Origin: DATLYH01 sp035575035
GTDB lineage: Bacteria; Planctomycetota; Planctomycetia; Gemmatales; Gemmataceae
Direction: 5' to 3'
DNA length: 11,534 nucleotides
Assembly (NCBI GenBank): GCA_035575035.1
Contig: DATLYH010000064.1
Span: 1 to 11,534 of the forward strand
The notes beneath the pieces were generated by a model, which did not search any database, had not been told where the DNA came from, and saw only the letters and a program-made list of their open reading frames with translations. Positions 1-7,627 of the stretch are shown here, one piece after another (the first letter of the stretch is position 1; the number at the start of each line of letters is the position of its first letter). The position numbers and the translations under genes were made by a program.

Positions 1-2471
1 CTCGCCATGGCGTCGAGCAGGGCATGGGCCCAGGAGCGGCGGCCGGAGAGCAGGCCGACAACCTCGGTTCGCAGTCCCGGCGGCAGCTTCGGCCATTCGG
101 CCAGCAGGGCGGCCGGCACCTGCTCACTGTCGAAGACCGCCAGCGCCCGCAGCGCCTCGCGCTTCAATTCCATTGGTGTGTCGCTGGTGGCCAGGCGGGT
201 CAACGGCCCCACCGACGACGGCGAACGGGCCAGCGCCAGCGCCTGCACCGCCTCGACCCGTAGCCGCAGTTCCGCCTTGCCGTTTTGCGCCTCCCGTTCC
301 ATGAAGGCTACCGCCTCTGGGTCGCCGAAATGGATGCCTAGCCGTTCCATGCGCCGGCCGATCGCCGAGGCGTCCGCGAAGTACGAAACGTGCTTCTGAA
401 GCACGGCCCAGGAGGCGGGCGCTTCCAGGCGCCGGCCCCTCAGCGCTTCCAGCAAGCCGTCGAGGCCCGCCGCGATGGCCGGCGCGCTGCTCAGCCGGGC
501 AAGAAAGGCAACCGCCGCTTCCAGGTGCTTCGCCTCTCCGGTGGCCGCCAGCCGGCGCAGAACACGAGGAGCGATCTGGTCGCGCACGATCGGCTGATCG
601 GGAGCATGGCGGACCAGCCAGGTCAGGATTTCCTCGTAATGATCGACAACTTCCGGCTCATAGGCGATCCAGATCATCAAGGGGATGACCGGATCGTGCG
701 CATCCTCGGCGCGAAGCATCAGGGCCTGGAGGAGGTTTCTGGTGACGCCGGGTTCGTGATGAAGACGCAATCGCTGACAGGACGATGCCAGTTGCAGGCG
801 AACGTCGGGGCTGGGGTCGTCCTTCGCCCGCTTCATCAGTTCGGCGAGGGTCGGCCCGCTCAGCCTGGCGTCGCGCTGCCCCAACAAGCGCACCGCCCAG
901 GCCCGCACCCAGGCGTTGGCATGGGCCAGTGCCTCGCGGCCGAACTCCTCATCAAACGCCCCGCTATTGGCGAGCGCCCACAGCGCCCGCAGGCTGTGGC
1001 GGTAGTCGTCGCTCTTACGGACCATTTCCCGGAGCCGGGGCGCCACCGACCGGTCGCCGCGCTCCTGAAGGATCAGCAGCGCCTTGCGCCACCACCAAGA
1101 GTTCTTGTGCGTCAGCAAGTCCACCAACTGGTCGGTGCTCCGCTTGGTCAGATCGCCGGGCGGCATCGGCGGTGTGCCCTTGTAGACAACCTTGTACACC
1201 CGGCCGTGGCTGCGGTCCCAGATGGCGGCGTTGGTGTTGTGGCAAATTTGCGGATCGTACCAGTCGATCAGATAGATCGAGCCGTCCGGCCCGGTGCGGA
1301 GCTGGATGGCGCGGAAGTTGGGGTCGTTGGCCACCAGGAAATCAGGGCCGTGGCTGCCGAGGTAGGTCGAGCCGTTGCGCTTGAGGATGTCGGTGTTGAT
1401 CCGGCTGCCGTGGATGTTGTTCATGAAAACCCGGCCATGCCACTCCTCGGGGTAAGCCCCGCCCTGGTAGATCAGGCAGCCGGCGTGGGCGTGGCCGCCG
1501 CCCCGGTTCAGGCTGCGCGGATCCTTGTTGCCGCCGTGCGGAGTCGGGCCGAAGTAGTGGACGTGATCGCAGATCTCGCGGATTTGGCCGAAGGCATAGG
1601 GGTTGCGATTCTGCCCCGCCTGGCGGATGTAGAGGCCGCCCGGCACCATGTGGAACAGGTGCGGGATCACACATGCCGTCAGGAAGCCCGAGCCGTTCTC
1701 GTCATAGTCAAAGCCCCACGGGTTGCTGGTCCCCTCGGCGAAGACCTCGAACTTCCCCCTCACCCCTTCCCCTCTCCCCCCGCGGGGGGGAGAGGGGGAA
1801 GAAGCGCCTCCCCTCGCCCCCACTTGGGGGTGAGGGGGCCGGTAGCGCCAGATGCAGGCGTTGAAGGGAATGCCCTGCACCTTCGAATGGGTGAAGACGC
1901 CGTGGCAGCCATAGAGCCAGCCGTCCGGCCCCCACAGAAAACTGTTAAGCGTCTCGTGCGTGTCCTGGTAGCCGAAGCCAGTCAGGAGCACCGTGCGCCG
2001 ATCGGCCTTGTCGTCGCCGTCGGTGTCTTCGAGGAAGACAAGGTCCGGCGCCTCGCCGACGAAAACGCCGCCGTACCCCACGGCAAGGCCGGTGGCCAGG
2101 TTCAGCCCCTCGGCGAAGCGGGTCACCTTGTCCGCGACGCCGTCGCCGTCGGTGTCTTCCAGGATGGTGATGCGGTCGCGCGTCTTGGCGCCCGGCGGGG
2201 CCTTGCGCGGATATTCCAGGCACTCCAGCACCCAGACCCGGCCGCGGTGATCGAAGTCGATGCCGATCGGATTGACCACGTCCGGCTCGCTGGCGAAGCA
2301 TTTGACCTCGAAGCCTTCCGGCACCGTCATGCGGGCGGCGCACTCCCGGCCGCTGGGGAACTGGACCTTCGGCGCAGGCGGTTCGTCGGCTATGCCGGGG
2401 CCCATGCCGTTTAACAGGACGAGCGCGGCCAATCCAACAACAACGACTGCGGGCTTCCCAAGCATCGCCAT
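1..2471 (-). CDS. PVC-type membrane-bound dehydrogenase / heme-binding domain protein, 3' end outside window
   Basis: Open reading frame of 823 codons with no stop, running off the left edge. ATG at 2471 is chosen because GGAGG lies five bases upstream; a second ATG two codons on is spaced less well. Residues 1-28 look like a signal peptide (hydrophobic VVVVGLAALVLL, then GIADEPP). Residues about 45-430 resemble the Pirellula/Verrucomicrobium N-terminal 'putative membrane-bound dehydrogenase' domain, a beta-propeller of the sugar-dehydrogenase type, with VPEGFEV, two Asp-rich calcium-loop-like motifs (EDTDGDGVAD at about 105-114 and EDTDGDDKAD at 148-157), GTSNPWGFD and DWYDPQICH. From about residue 470 the chain becomes HEAT-like helical repeats (for example SPDVRLQLASS, LKREALRALAVF). 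Family members usually end in a CxxCH cytochrome-type domain; that part is not visible, so heme binding is inferred. Residues 211-239 come from an inserted palindromic repeat. Substrate unknown; probably exported and acting in the periplasm. The gene is divergent from the acylase gene. Confidence 0.88.
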   Translation of the reverse strand, partial: MAMLGKPAVVVVGLAALVLLNGMGPGIADEPPAPKVQFPSGRECAARMTVPEGFEVKCFASEPDVVNPIGIDFDHRGRVWVLECLEYPRKAPPGAKTRDRITILEDTDGDGVADKVTRFAEGLNLATGLAVGYGGVFVGEAPDLVFLEDTDGDDKADRRTVLLTGFGYQDTHETLNSFLWGPDGWLYGCHGVFTHSKVQGIPFNACIWRYRPPHPQVGARGGASSPSPPRGGRGEGVRGKFEVFAEGTSNPWGFDYDENGSGFLTACVIPHLFHMVPGGLYIRQAGQNRNPYAFGQIREICDHVHYFGPTPHGGNKDPRSLNRGGGHAHAGCLIYQGGAYPEEWHGRVFMNNIHGSRINTDILKRNGSTYLGSHGPDFLVANDPNFRAIQLRTGPDGSIYLIDWYDPQICHNTNAAIWDRSHGRVYKVVYKGTPPMPPGDLTKRSTDQLVDLLTHKNSWWWRKALLILQERGDRSVAPRLREMVRKSDDYRHSLRALWALANSGAFDEEFGREALAHANAWVRAWAVRLLGQRDARLSGPTLAELMKRAKDDPSPDVRLQLASSCQRLRLHHEPGVTRNLLQALMLRAEDAHDPVIPLMIWIAYEPEVVDHYEEILTWLVRHAPDQPIVRDQIAPRVLRRLAATGEAKHLEAAVAFLARLSSAPAIAAGLDGLLEALRGRRLEAPASWAVLQKHVSYFADASAIGRRMERLGIHFGDPEAVAFMEREAQNGKAELRLRVEAVQALALARSPSSVGPLTRLATSDTPMELKREALRALAVFDSEQVPAALLAEWPKLPPGLRTEVVGLLSGRRSWAHALLDAMA
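1755..1838. repeat. GC-rich palindromic repeat element (REP/MITE-like) inside a coding region
   Basis: The ends are a perfect 12-bp inverted repeat: CCCCCTCACCCC at 1755-1766 and its reverse complement at 1827-1838. Inside, TTCCCCTCTCCCC... (1767-1781) pairs almost perfectly with ...GGGGAGAGGGGGAA (1784-1800), giving a strong second hairpin. In the host gene it encodes a low-complexity Gly/Pro/Arg/Ser stretch (PSPPRGGRGEG) between IWRY and KFEVFAEGT, which would lie close together in relatives. About 87 bp (29 codons) appear to be added and the frame is kept. Similar CCCTCACCCC/GGGAGAGGG palindromes are dispersed in many bacterial genomes. No transposase or clear target duplication is visible, and no second copy was seen in the window. 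Confidence 0.75.
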
Positions 2472-2502
2472 GACGACCTCCGGATGGGGAATGCGAACAA
2501 AC

Positions 2503-2529
2503 AGTATAGGTATTCTGACCCAGCGACAA
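2503..2529 (-). promoter_or_regulatory. Candidate promoter for the minus-strand propeller/heme-type gene
   Basis: Reading the minus strand, TATACT (2508-2503, one mismatch to TATAAT) lies 31 bases upstream of the ATG at 2471. A weak TTGTCG (2529-2524) sits 15 bases further upstream. The -10-like element and its distance from the start are reasonable; the -35 match and the 15-base spacer are poor. The call is pattern-based only, since planctomycete promoter consensus is not well defined. Confidence 0.3.
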
Positions 2530-2648
2530 GGCAATGTCGAGCGGATGAAGAAGGCGCCTCTCGCCAAGGCACCAAGGCCCGAGAAGCAAGAAGAACGAGA
2601 GAAACACTGGAACCGGAGCGGACGATCGGGTTATTCTTCTTCCATGAA

Positions 2649-2739
2649 CCGGCCGGTTGACACCGACCGCTCGCCCGCACCGGCCGGTTGACACCGACCG
2701 CTCGCCCGCACCGGCCGGCTGACACCGGCCGCTCGCTAG
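2649..2739. repeat. Three tandem 31-bp units, each with a dyad, between divergent genes
   Basis: Units start at 2649, 2680 and 2711. The first two are identical over 31 bases and the third is diverged and slightly shorter. Each contains GGCCGG, six bases, then CCGRCC. In units 1 and 2 this is GGCCGG-TTGACA-CCGACC (2651-2668, 2682-2699), one base short of a perfect dyad. In unit 3 it is GGCCGG-CTGACA-CCGGCC (2713-2730), which is perfect. The 31-bp period is about three helical turns, so the dyads fall on one face of the DNA. The array lies 67 bp upstream of the acylase start and about 180 bp upstream of the divergent gene. It could be an operator array or only a replication-slippage repeat. 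The embedded TTGACA matches a -35 box, but no good -10 follows it at the right distance. Confidence 0.7.
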
Positions 2740-2805
2740 GTCGTTAGAACCTTTTACCTGGCGCCTTTGCGAGAGTGTCTTCTTCCGCCTTCGGGGGATG
2801 AACCC

Positions 2806-5166
2806 ATGAAACGGTTGTTCGTCGCGGTCATTCTCGGTGCGCTGTGCCTACCCGGGGTCCGAGCCGCCGACCCGCCCGAGGTCCTGCTTCAGAAGAGTAC
2901 CGCTGTCCTGGCCCAGCTGGAGGGCACCCTTGCCGTGCCCGGCCTGAAGGAGGAGGTGGAGGTGCTGCGCGATCGCTGGGGCGTGCCGCACATCTATGCC
3001 AAGAACCCGGACGATCTCTTCTTCGCCCAGGGTTTTGTGGTGGCCCAGGACCGCCTTTTCCAGCTTGACCTCTGGCGGCGCGTGGGGATCGGCGAGGTAG
3101 CGGAGATCGCCGGCCGGCCCGCCTTGGAAGGAGACCGCTTCGCCCGGCTGCTGAAGTACCGCGGCGACATGGACGCCGAATGGACCAGCTACTCGCCCGA
3201 TACCCGCGCCATTGCCGTCGCCTTCACCCGCGGCATTAACGCCTACATCGACCACATCGGCGACCGGCTCCCCATCGAGTTTCAGCTGCTCGGCACCCGG
3301 CCAAAGAAGTGGCAGCCGGAAGACATCCTTGGCCGGATGTCCGGCATTATCATGACGCGCGGCTTCCAGACCGAGGTGGCCCGGGCCGAGCTGATCGCGG
3401 CGGCCGGCCTGGAGAAGGCGCGGCGGCTGATGCCGGCCGATCCGCCCCGTGACTTCGCCCCGGCGCCCGGACTCGACCTGGCCGGCATCGACCAGTCAGT
3501 CCTCGCCGGCTACCGCGCGGCGACTCGACCGCTGCCGCTACAGGGCGGACCGGCGGAGAGCAATAACTGGGTAGTCGATGGCACCCGCTCCGTCTCCGGC
3601 AAGCCGCTGCTGGCCAGCGACCCGCACCGCAGCATCAACCTGCCGTCGCTGCGCTACCTCGTCCACCTGCACGCGCCGGGCTGGAACGTCATCGGCTCCG
3701 GCGAGCCGGGCATCCCCGGCGTGGCCATCGGCCACAACGAGCACGTTGCCTGGGGCTTCACCATTGTCGGCACCGACCAGACCGACCTTTACGTTGAAGA
3801 AACCCATCCCGATGATCCGACCCAGTACCGGGTCGGCGAGCGCTGGGAGAAGATGACGATCATCCGCGAGCAGGTGCGCGTCAAGGGGGAGGCCGAGCCG
3901 GTCGAGGTGGAGCTGCGCTACACGCGCCACGGACCGGTGATCCATCAGGATAGCCGGCGTCATCGCGCTTACGCCCTTCGCTGGGTCGGCGCCGAACCGG
4001 GCGGGGCGGCATACCTCGGCGCCCTGGCCCTGGACCGCGCCCGCAGCACCAGGGAATTCATCGAGGCATGTCGGGCATGGAAGCTGCCGGGCGAGAACAT
4101 GGTCTTCGCCGACGTGGACGGCAACATCGGCTGGCTGGCCGTCGCTCTGACTCCCGTCCGCAAGGGGTGGGACGGCTTGCTGCCGGTCCCGGGGGCCAAG
4201 GGGGAGTACGAGTGGCAAGGGTTCCTCCCCTTGAAGGACCTGCCGCAGGTGTTCAACCCCGCTTCCCATTACATCGCCACGGCCAACCACAACATCCTGC
4301 CCCCCGGTTACCCGCACGCCATTGCTTACGAGTGGGCCCCCCGCTACCGCTTCGAGCGCATCCGGCAGCGGTTGGAGGCGAAGCCGAAGTTCGACCTCGA
4401 AGAGTTCAAGAGCATCCAGCATGACAACACCACGCTGGTCGGTCAGGCGCTGGCGCAGCTGGTAAAGCGCGTGGACAGCGGCGACGCAGCGCTGCGGCCA
4501 TACATCGAGTTGTTGGCAAACTGGGACGGGGTGCTGTCGCGCGAGTCAAGGGCAGGTCCGTTGTACGCCGTCTGGCTGCGGGAATTGCAGGAGGAGTTCT
4601 TCCGGCCGCACGTGCCGAAAGGGGTGCTTGACTTGCTCACCTCGCGGAGCGGCGTACCGGTGTTGCTGGCGGCCCTGGAGAAGCCGGATCGGTTCTGGTT
4701 CGGCGACAATCCGGAGGAAGAACGCGACCGGCTGCTGCGGCGGACATTTGCCGCGGCCGTCAAGAAGGTGGAAGAGGCGCTGCCCGGCGGCATGGCGAAG
4801 TGGTCGTGGGGCCGGCTGCACACGGTCACATTCCGCCATCCGCTGGGGCCGCTCGATCCGGCTTACGACAAGGCGTTCAGCCTCGGCCCCATCGCCCGGC
4901 CCGGCGACGCGACAACGCCCAACGCCGCCAGTCATGATGCCCGGTTCCGCCAGATCAGCGGCGCGACCTACCGCCACCTCTTCGACCTGGCCGACTGGGA
5001 CCGGGGACTGGCGACCAGCGCCCCGGGGCAGTCCGGCCAACCGGGCAGCCCGCACTACGCCGACTTGCTGCCGCTGTGGGCCGAGGGGGAGTACTTCCCG
5101 CTGGTGTTTTCGCGCGCCAAGGTGGAACAGGTGACGAAGCATCGGCTCCGATTGGTGCCGCGATAG
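2806..5166 (+). CDS. Penicillin acylase family protein (secreted Ntn hydrolase)
   Basis: Encodes 786 aa, a usual length for the family. ATG 2806 is preferred over an upstream in-frame TTG at 2767 because GGGGGA lies seven bases before it and a clear signal peptide follows (MKRLFVAVILGALCLPG, likely cut after VRA near residue 22). Residues about 45-240 correspond to the alpha chain and spacer. The beta chain would begin at the nucleophile Ser252 in ESNNW, freed by autocatalytic cleavage. Numbering from this Ser, His274 is beta-23, Asp324 and Asp327 match the calcium ligands beta-73 and beta-76 of E. coli penicillin G acylase, Asn494 (ATANHN) fits the oxyanion Asn, and Arg515 fits beta-Arg263. 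GQSGQPGSPHYADLL near the C-terminus is also typical. His at beta-23 is the residue seen in cephalosporin and acyl-homoserine-lactone acylases rather than the Gln of penicillin G acylase. The enzyme hydrolyses an amide bond; substrate unknown, probably periplasmic. Convergent with ftsY, 37 bp apart. Confidence 0.95.
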   Translation: MKRLFVAVILGALCLPGVRAADPPEVLLQKSTAVLAQLEGTLAVPGLKEEVEVLRDRWGVPHIYAKNPDDLFFAQGFVVAQDRLFQLDLWRRVGIGEVAEIAGRPALEGDRFARLLKYRGDMDAEWTSYSPDTRAIAVAFTRGINAYIDHIGDRLPIEFQLLGTRPKKWQPEDILGRMSGIIMTRGFQTEVARAELIAAAGLEKARRLMPADPPRDFAPAPGLDLAGIDQSVLAGYRAATRPLPLQGGPAESNNWVVDGTRSVSGKPLLASDPHRSINLPSLRYLVHLHAPGWNVIGSGEPGIPGVAIGHNEHVAWGFTIVGTDQTDLYVEETHPDDPTQYRVGERWEKMTIIREQVRVKGEAEPVEVELRYTRHGPVIHQDSRRHRAYALRWVGAEPGGAAYLGALALDRARSTREFIEACRAWKLPGENMVFADVDGNIGWLAVALTPVRKGWDGLLPVPGAKGEYEWQGFLPLKDLPQVFNPASHYIATANHNILPPGYPHAIAYEWAPRYRFERIRQRLEAKPKFDLEEFKSIQHDNTTLVGQALAQLVKRVDSGDAALRPYIELLANWDGVLSRESRAGPLYAVWLRELQEEFFRPHVPKGVLDLLTSRSGVPVLLAALEKPDRFWFGDNPEEERDRLLRRTFAAAVKKVEEALPGGMAKWSWGRLHTVTFRHPLGPLDPAYDKAFSLGPIARPGDATTPNAASHDARFRQISGATYRHLFDLADWDRGLATSAPGQSGQPGSPHYADLLPLWAEGEYFPLVFSRAKVEQVTKHRLRLVPR

Positions 5167-5203
5167 GAATGGGCAAGCGCCAAGCCGTGAGCAGCGAAGC
5201 CCC

Positions 5204-6115
5204 TTACTCGAACAGCGCTTCGACGAATGTGTCCGGGTCGAACGGCTCCAGGTCGTCGAGCTTCTCGCCGACGCCAACGAACTTGACCGGCAGGCCCAGC
5301 TTCTGCTTGATGGCGAAGATGGCACCTCCCTTGGCCGTGCCGTCCAGCTTGGCCAGGATAATTCCGGTGCAGTGAATCGCCTTCTTGAACATATCGGCCT
5401 GGGCGATGGCGTTCTGGCCGGTCGTCGCGTCCAATACCAGCAGCACTTCGTGCGGCGCCCCCTCGATCTGCTTGCTGAGGACGCGGTGGATCTTCTCCAG
5501 CTCGCGCATCAGGTGGGTCTGCGTGTGGAGCCGGCCGGCCGTGTCCACGATGATCACGTCAAAGCCGCGAGCCTTGGCCTTGTCGCAGGCATCATGGGCC
5601 ACGCTGGCTGGGTCGCTCCCCTGCTGGGCCTTGACGATGTCGCAGCCGAGCCGTTCGCTCCAGATGGTCAGCTGCTCCACCGCGGCGGCCCGGAACGTGT
5701 CGCAGGCCGCCACCATCACCTTCTTGCCGTCGTCTTGCAGCTTCTTGGCCAGCTTGGCGATCGACGTGGTCTTGCCCGAGCCGTTGACGCCGGCCACCAT
5801 GATCACCGTTGGTCCGGCCGGGTTGAAGCGCAGACCGGAATCGCCGGCCGTCACCATCTCCTTGAGCAGCTGTTTGACGAAAGCCTCGACATCGCCGGTG
5901 ATCTCCTTGTCGAGGAAAGCCTGGCGGACGCGCTCAACGATCTGTGCAGTGGCTGCCGTGCCGACATCGGCCAGATAGAGGCGCTTCTCCAGCTCGGCCA
6001 GGAAGTCGCGGTCCACTCGGCCCCGGAGGCGGAACAGCGACGCGACGCCGCCGAAGACGCTTCGGGTCTTGGCCAGCCCCTGCTTGATCTTGGTGAAGAG
6101 GGCGCGAAATACCAT
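5204..6115 (-). CDS. ftsY: Signal recognition particle receptor FtsY
   Basis: GTPase that docks the SRP-ribosome complex at the inner membrane for cotranslational insertion. Encodes 303 aa from ATG 6115. An in-frame GTG at 6172 would add 19 residues but has no ribosome site, whereas GGGGAAGG lies just before 6115 and MVFRALFTKIKQGLAKTRS is a usual FtsY N-terminus. The N domain four-helix bundle spans about residues 1-95. The G domain has GVNGSGKT (109-116, P-loop), DTFRAAA (139-145), DTAGR (191-195) and AKLDGTAKGG (255-264), and ends with the family-typical GVGEKLDDLEPFDPDTFVEALF. The long acidic A domain of E. coli FtsY is absent, as in many bacteria. The C-terminal GVGEKxxDLxxF pattern and lack of a Met-rich M domain rule out Ffh. 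Convergent with the acylase gene and not in an operon with any gene seen here. Confidence 0.96.
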   Translation of the reverse strand: MVFRALFTKIKQGLAKTRSVFGGVASLFRLRGRVDRDFLAELEKRLYLADVGTAATAQIVERVRQAFLDKEITGDVEAFVKQLLKEMVTAGDSGLRFNPAGPTVIMVAGVNGSGKTTSIAKLAKKLQDDGKKVMVAACDTFRAAAVEQLTIWSERLGCDIVKAQQGSDPASVAHDACDKAKARGFDVIIVDTAGRLHTQTHLMRELEKIHRVLSKQIEGAPHEVLLVLDATTGQNAIAQADMFKKAIHCTGIILAKLDGTAKGGAIFAIKQKLGLPVKFVGVGEKLDDLEPFDPDTFVEALFE

Positions 6116-6590
6116 GACCTTCCCCAACGCCTGGCCATCTGTCGAAAGCGGGTCCAGAGCCACGGTGCTCACACGGCAAGCGCCGATGGATCGGGTGGAG
6201 AGGTCCGGCCCGTGGCCGTCGCTGCTGCCGGTGACCGTCGGCCTAATCGTGGCTACGGGCAGGGCGGACGCCAGGGTGATGGACCTTTACCGCGCTTCGC
6301 CCCAGCCGGGTCAGCCCGGCCCGCTCCTCGGAGTTGCAATCATCATAGGACGGAGGCATCCAGGCCGCAACGCCGCCATCGCGGACCAGCGCGGTCAAGG
6401 TACACAACACCGTTTGCAGGCTGAGAACCGAACCCGGCTTGGGGGAAACGCCAAGGGTGGGGTACGGATGGCGTGCAGCGACGCCGCCGTCATCTGGAGC
6501 CCATGCGGCCGCTAGCGGTTTTCGTCTTACCCTGACCCGGGCAGGAGCAGTATGATGCAACTATCTGAAGACCTGGAGAGCAAGTAATCC
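6116..6590. other. Non-coding interval between ftsY and the site-2 protease gene
   Basis: About 475 bp between two divergently transcribed genes. Reading frames here show no recognisable domain or convincing start site. One small hairpin is visible, GCCGGG-TCAG-CCCGGC at 6305-6320, and one perfect 10-bp palindrome, CCGCTAGCGG at 6509-6518, followed by TTTT. Neither forms a convincing terminator. The region presumably holds both promoters. No tRNA or other RNA gene was recognised. Confidence 0.5.
6541..6590 (+). promoter_or_regulatory. Start region of the protease gene with a possible 11-codon leader ORF
   Basis: GGAG at 6544-6547 lies five bases before ATG ATG at 6552-6557, opening a short frame MMQLSEDLESK that stops at TAA 6585-6587, three bases before the protease ATG at 6591. 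GGAGAG at 6575-6580 inside this frame would serve the protease start, with a rather long spacer of ten bases. The close spacing could couple translation of the two frames. An alternative reading is that TATGAT (6551-6556) is a -10 box, in which case transcription would begin downstream of the leader start and no peptide is made. Both readings rest on short motifs. Confidence 0.25.
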
Positions 6591-7514
6591 ATGACACGTT
6601 CCTGGAAAATAGGCACCGCTTTCGGAATCGGCATCTATGTCCACTGGAGTTTTCTATTGCTGCCGTTGTGGGTGTTCTTCACCACCTGGGGCATTTTGGG
6701 GGCGCCGATGGTTATCTACCTGCTGGCGCTGATGGTGGCGGTCTTCGGCTGCGTGGTGCTCCACGAGCTGGGCCATGCCCTGATGGCCCGCCACTTCGGC
6801 ATCCAGACGCGCGACATCACCCTTTATCCGATCGGCGGCGTTGCCCGGCTCGAGCGGATGAGCGACCGGCCGCACGAGGAGCTGCTGATCGCCGTGGCGG
6901 GCCCGGCCGTCAATGTGGTCCTCGCCGGCCTTTTGACGGTCCTGGTCGGGTTCGTCGGGGCGGTGCTCGGCGGGGCGGCGCTGGTCCACTCGGCGATGGG
7001 CGGCTTCCTGTTGAGTCTGTTGATCGCCAACGTCTTCCTGGTGTTGTTCAACCTGGTGCCGGCCTTTCCGATGGACGGCGGGCGGGTGCTGCGAGCGCTA
7101 TTGAGCCTGCCCCTGGGTCGGCTGCGGGCGACCGAGATCGCCGTCTTCCTGGGAGCAGCTATCTCGATCCTGCTGGCCACCGGCGTCCTGATGGCGTCCG
7201 CAGGGATCGTCCCCTGGTGGCTGGAGTGGCTGCGCAACCCGATGTTGATCCTGATCGCGGGCTTCGTCCTCTTCGCCGGCCAGCAAGAGTTGATGGCGAT
7301 GCGCCGCCGTTACGCCGCCCGCCGCGCGGAGCCGCTTGATGTGCTGCCCGCCGCCGCGGTAGTGCCGGTCGAAGAGCGGCCGGCCGCGCAACCGGTCGTC
7401 CCGCCGGTCGGTGTTGGTTTCACCGGCGCCGTCTGGGACAGCCGTAGCCGGGTCTGGGTGCTGTGGCACAACGGCCGACCCATCGCCAGCTACGGCTGCT
7501 TCCCCTCGGAATAA
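6591..7514 (+). CDS. Site-2 protease family (M50) membrane metalloprotease
   Basis: Encodes 307 aa. It has the zinc-site motif HELGH at residues 58-62 (His58, Glu59, His62) within the first hydrophobic block, and the third-ligand motif NLVPAFPMDGGR with Asp162. It cuts substrate proteins within or near the membrane; substrate unknown. Hydrophobic segments are seen at about 12-35, 40-65, 97-130, 135-160, 173-205 and 208-232, so roughly six membrane spans. GPAVNVV at 104-110 is also family-typical. Residues 240-307 form a soluble Arg/Pro/Val-rich tail ending in GAVWDSRSRVWVLWHNGRP; the CBS-domain pair found in many relatives is absent. The fold and size fit the SpoIVFB/Rip3-like branch, not the PDZ-containing RseP branch. 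The gene precedes the Mla genes by 167 bp containing two hairpins, so shared transcription is uncertain. Confidence 0.92.
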   Translation: MTRSWKIGTAFGIGIYVHWSFLLLPLWVFFTTWGILGAPMVIYLLALMVAVFGCVVLHELGHALMARHFGIQTRDITLYPIGGVARLERMSDRPHEELLIAVAGPAVNVVLAGLLTVLVGFVGAVLGGAALVHSAMGGFLLSLLIANVFLVLFNLVPAFPMDGGRVLRALLSLPLGRLRATEIAVFLGAAISILLATGVLMASAGIVPWWLEWLRNPMLILIAGFVLFAGQQELMAMRRRYAARRAEPLDVLPAAAVVPVEERPAAQPVVPPVGVGFTGAVWDSRSRVWVLWHNGRPIASYGCFPSE

Positions 7515-7549
7515 CCGCCGCCGGAGGAAAAAGGCGCAAGCGGGACGAG

Positions 7550-7603
7550 TCGGCAGCGACCCGGCCGGCTTTTCTCGTTTTGCCGTCCTTCTGTCGCTGC
7601 CGA
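7550..7603 (+). other. Long-looped inverted repeat (11-bp perfect arms)
   Basis: TCGGCAGCGAC at 7550-7560 is the exact reverse complement of GTCGCTGCCGA at 7593-7603, enclosing 32 bases that include CCGGCCGG and two TTTT runs. It lies 36 bp after the protease stop. There is no T-tract after the 3' arm, so it is not a standard intrinsic terminator. It may protect or process mRNA, or be a protein-binding dyad. Confidence 0.45.
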
Positions 7604-7627
7604 TGGATCCAAGAGAGACAACATCAC

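Noticed and set aside
1755..1838. Intrinsic terminator
   Set aside because: The hairpin lies inside a continuous coding frame and is not followed by a T-tract on either strand.
1015..1935. Apparent break-up of the left-hand gene into short minus-strand frames, suggesting a pseudogene
   Set aside because: Those fragments are in other frames. Translating continuously from ATG 2471 gives an unbroken frame to the window edge, including through the repeat element.
390..2414. 674-codon open frame on the plus strand
   Set aside because: It lies wholly antisense to the propeller/heme-type gene, whose minus-strand translation shows clear family motifs. The plus frame has no recognisable domain and is a by-product of high GC content.
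2649..2739. CRISPR-like array
   Set aside because: The units are directly adjacent with no unique spacers, there are only three, and no cas genes are near.
5167..5203. Bidirectional terminator between the acylase gene and ftsY
   Set aside because: Only short GGGC/GCCC complementarity over a long loop is seen, with no T-tract on either side.
6243..6560. 105-codon minus-strand frame between ftsY and the protease gene
   Set aside because: No ribosome site, no recognisable motif and a composition like random GC-rich sequence; it would also overlap the likely protease promoter.
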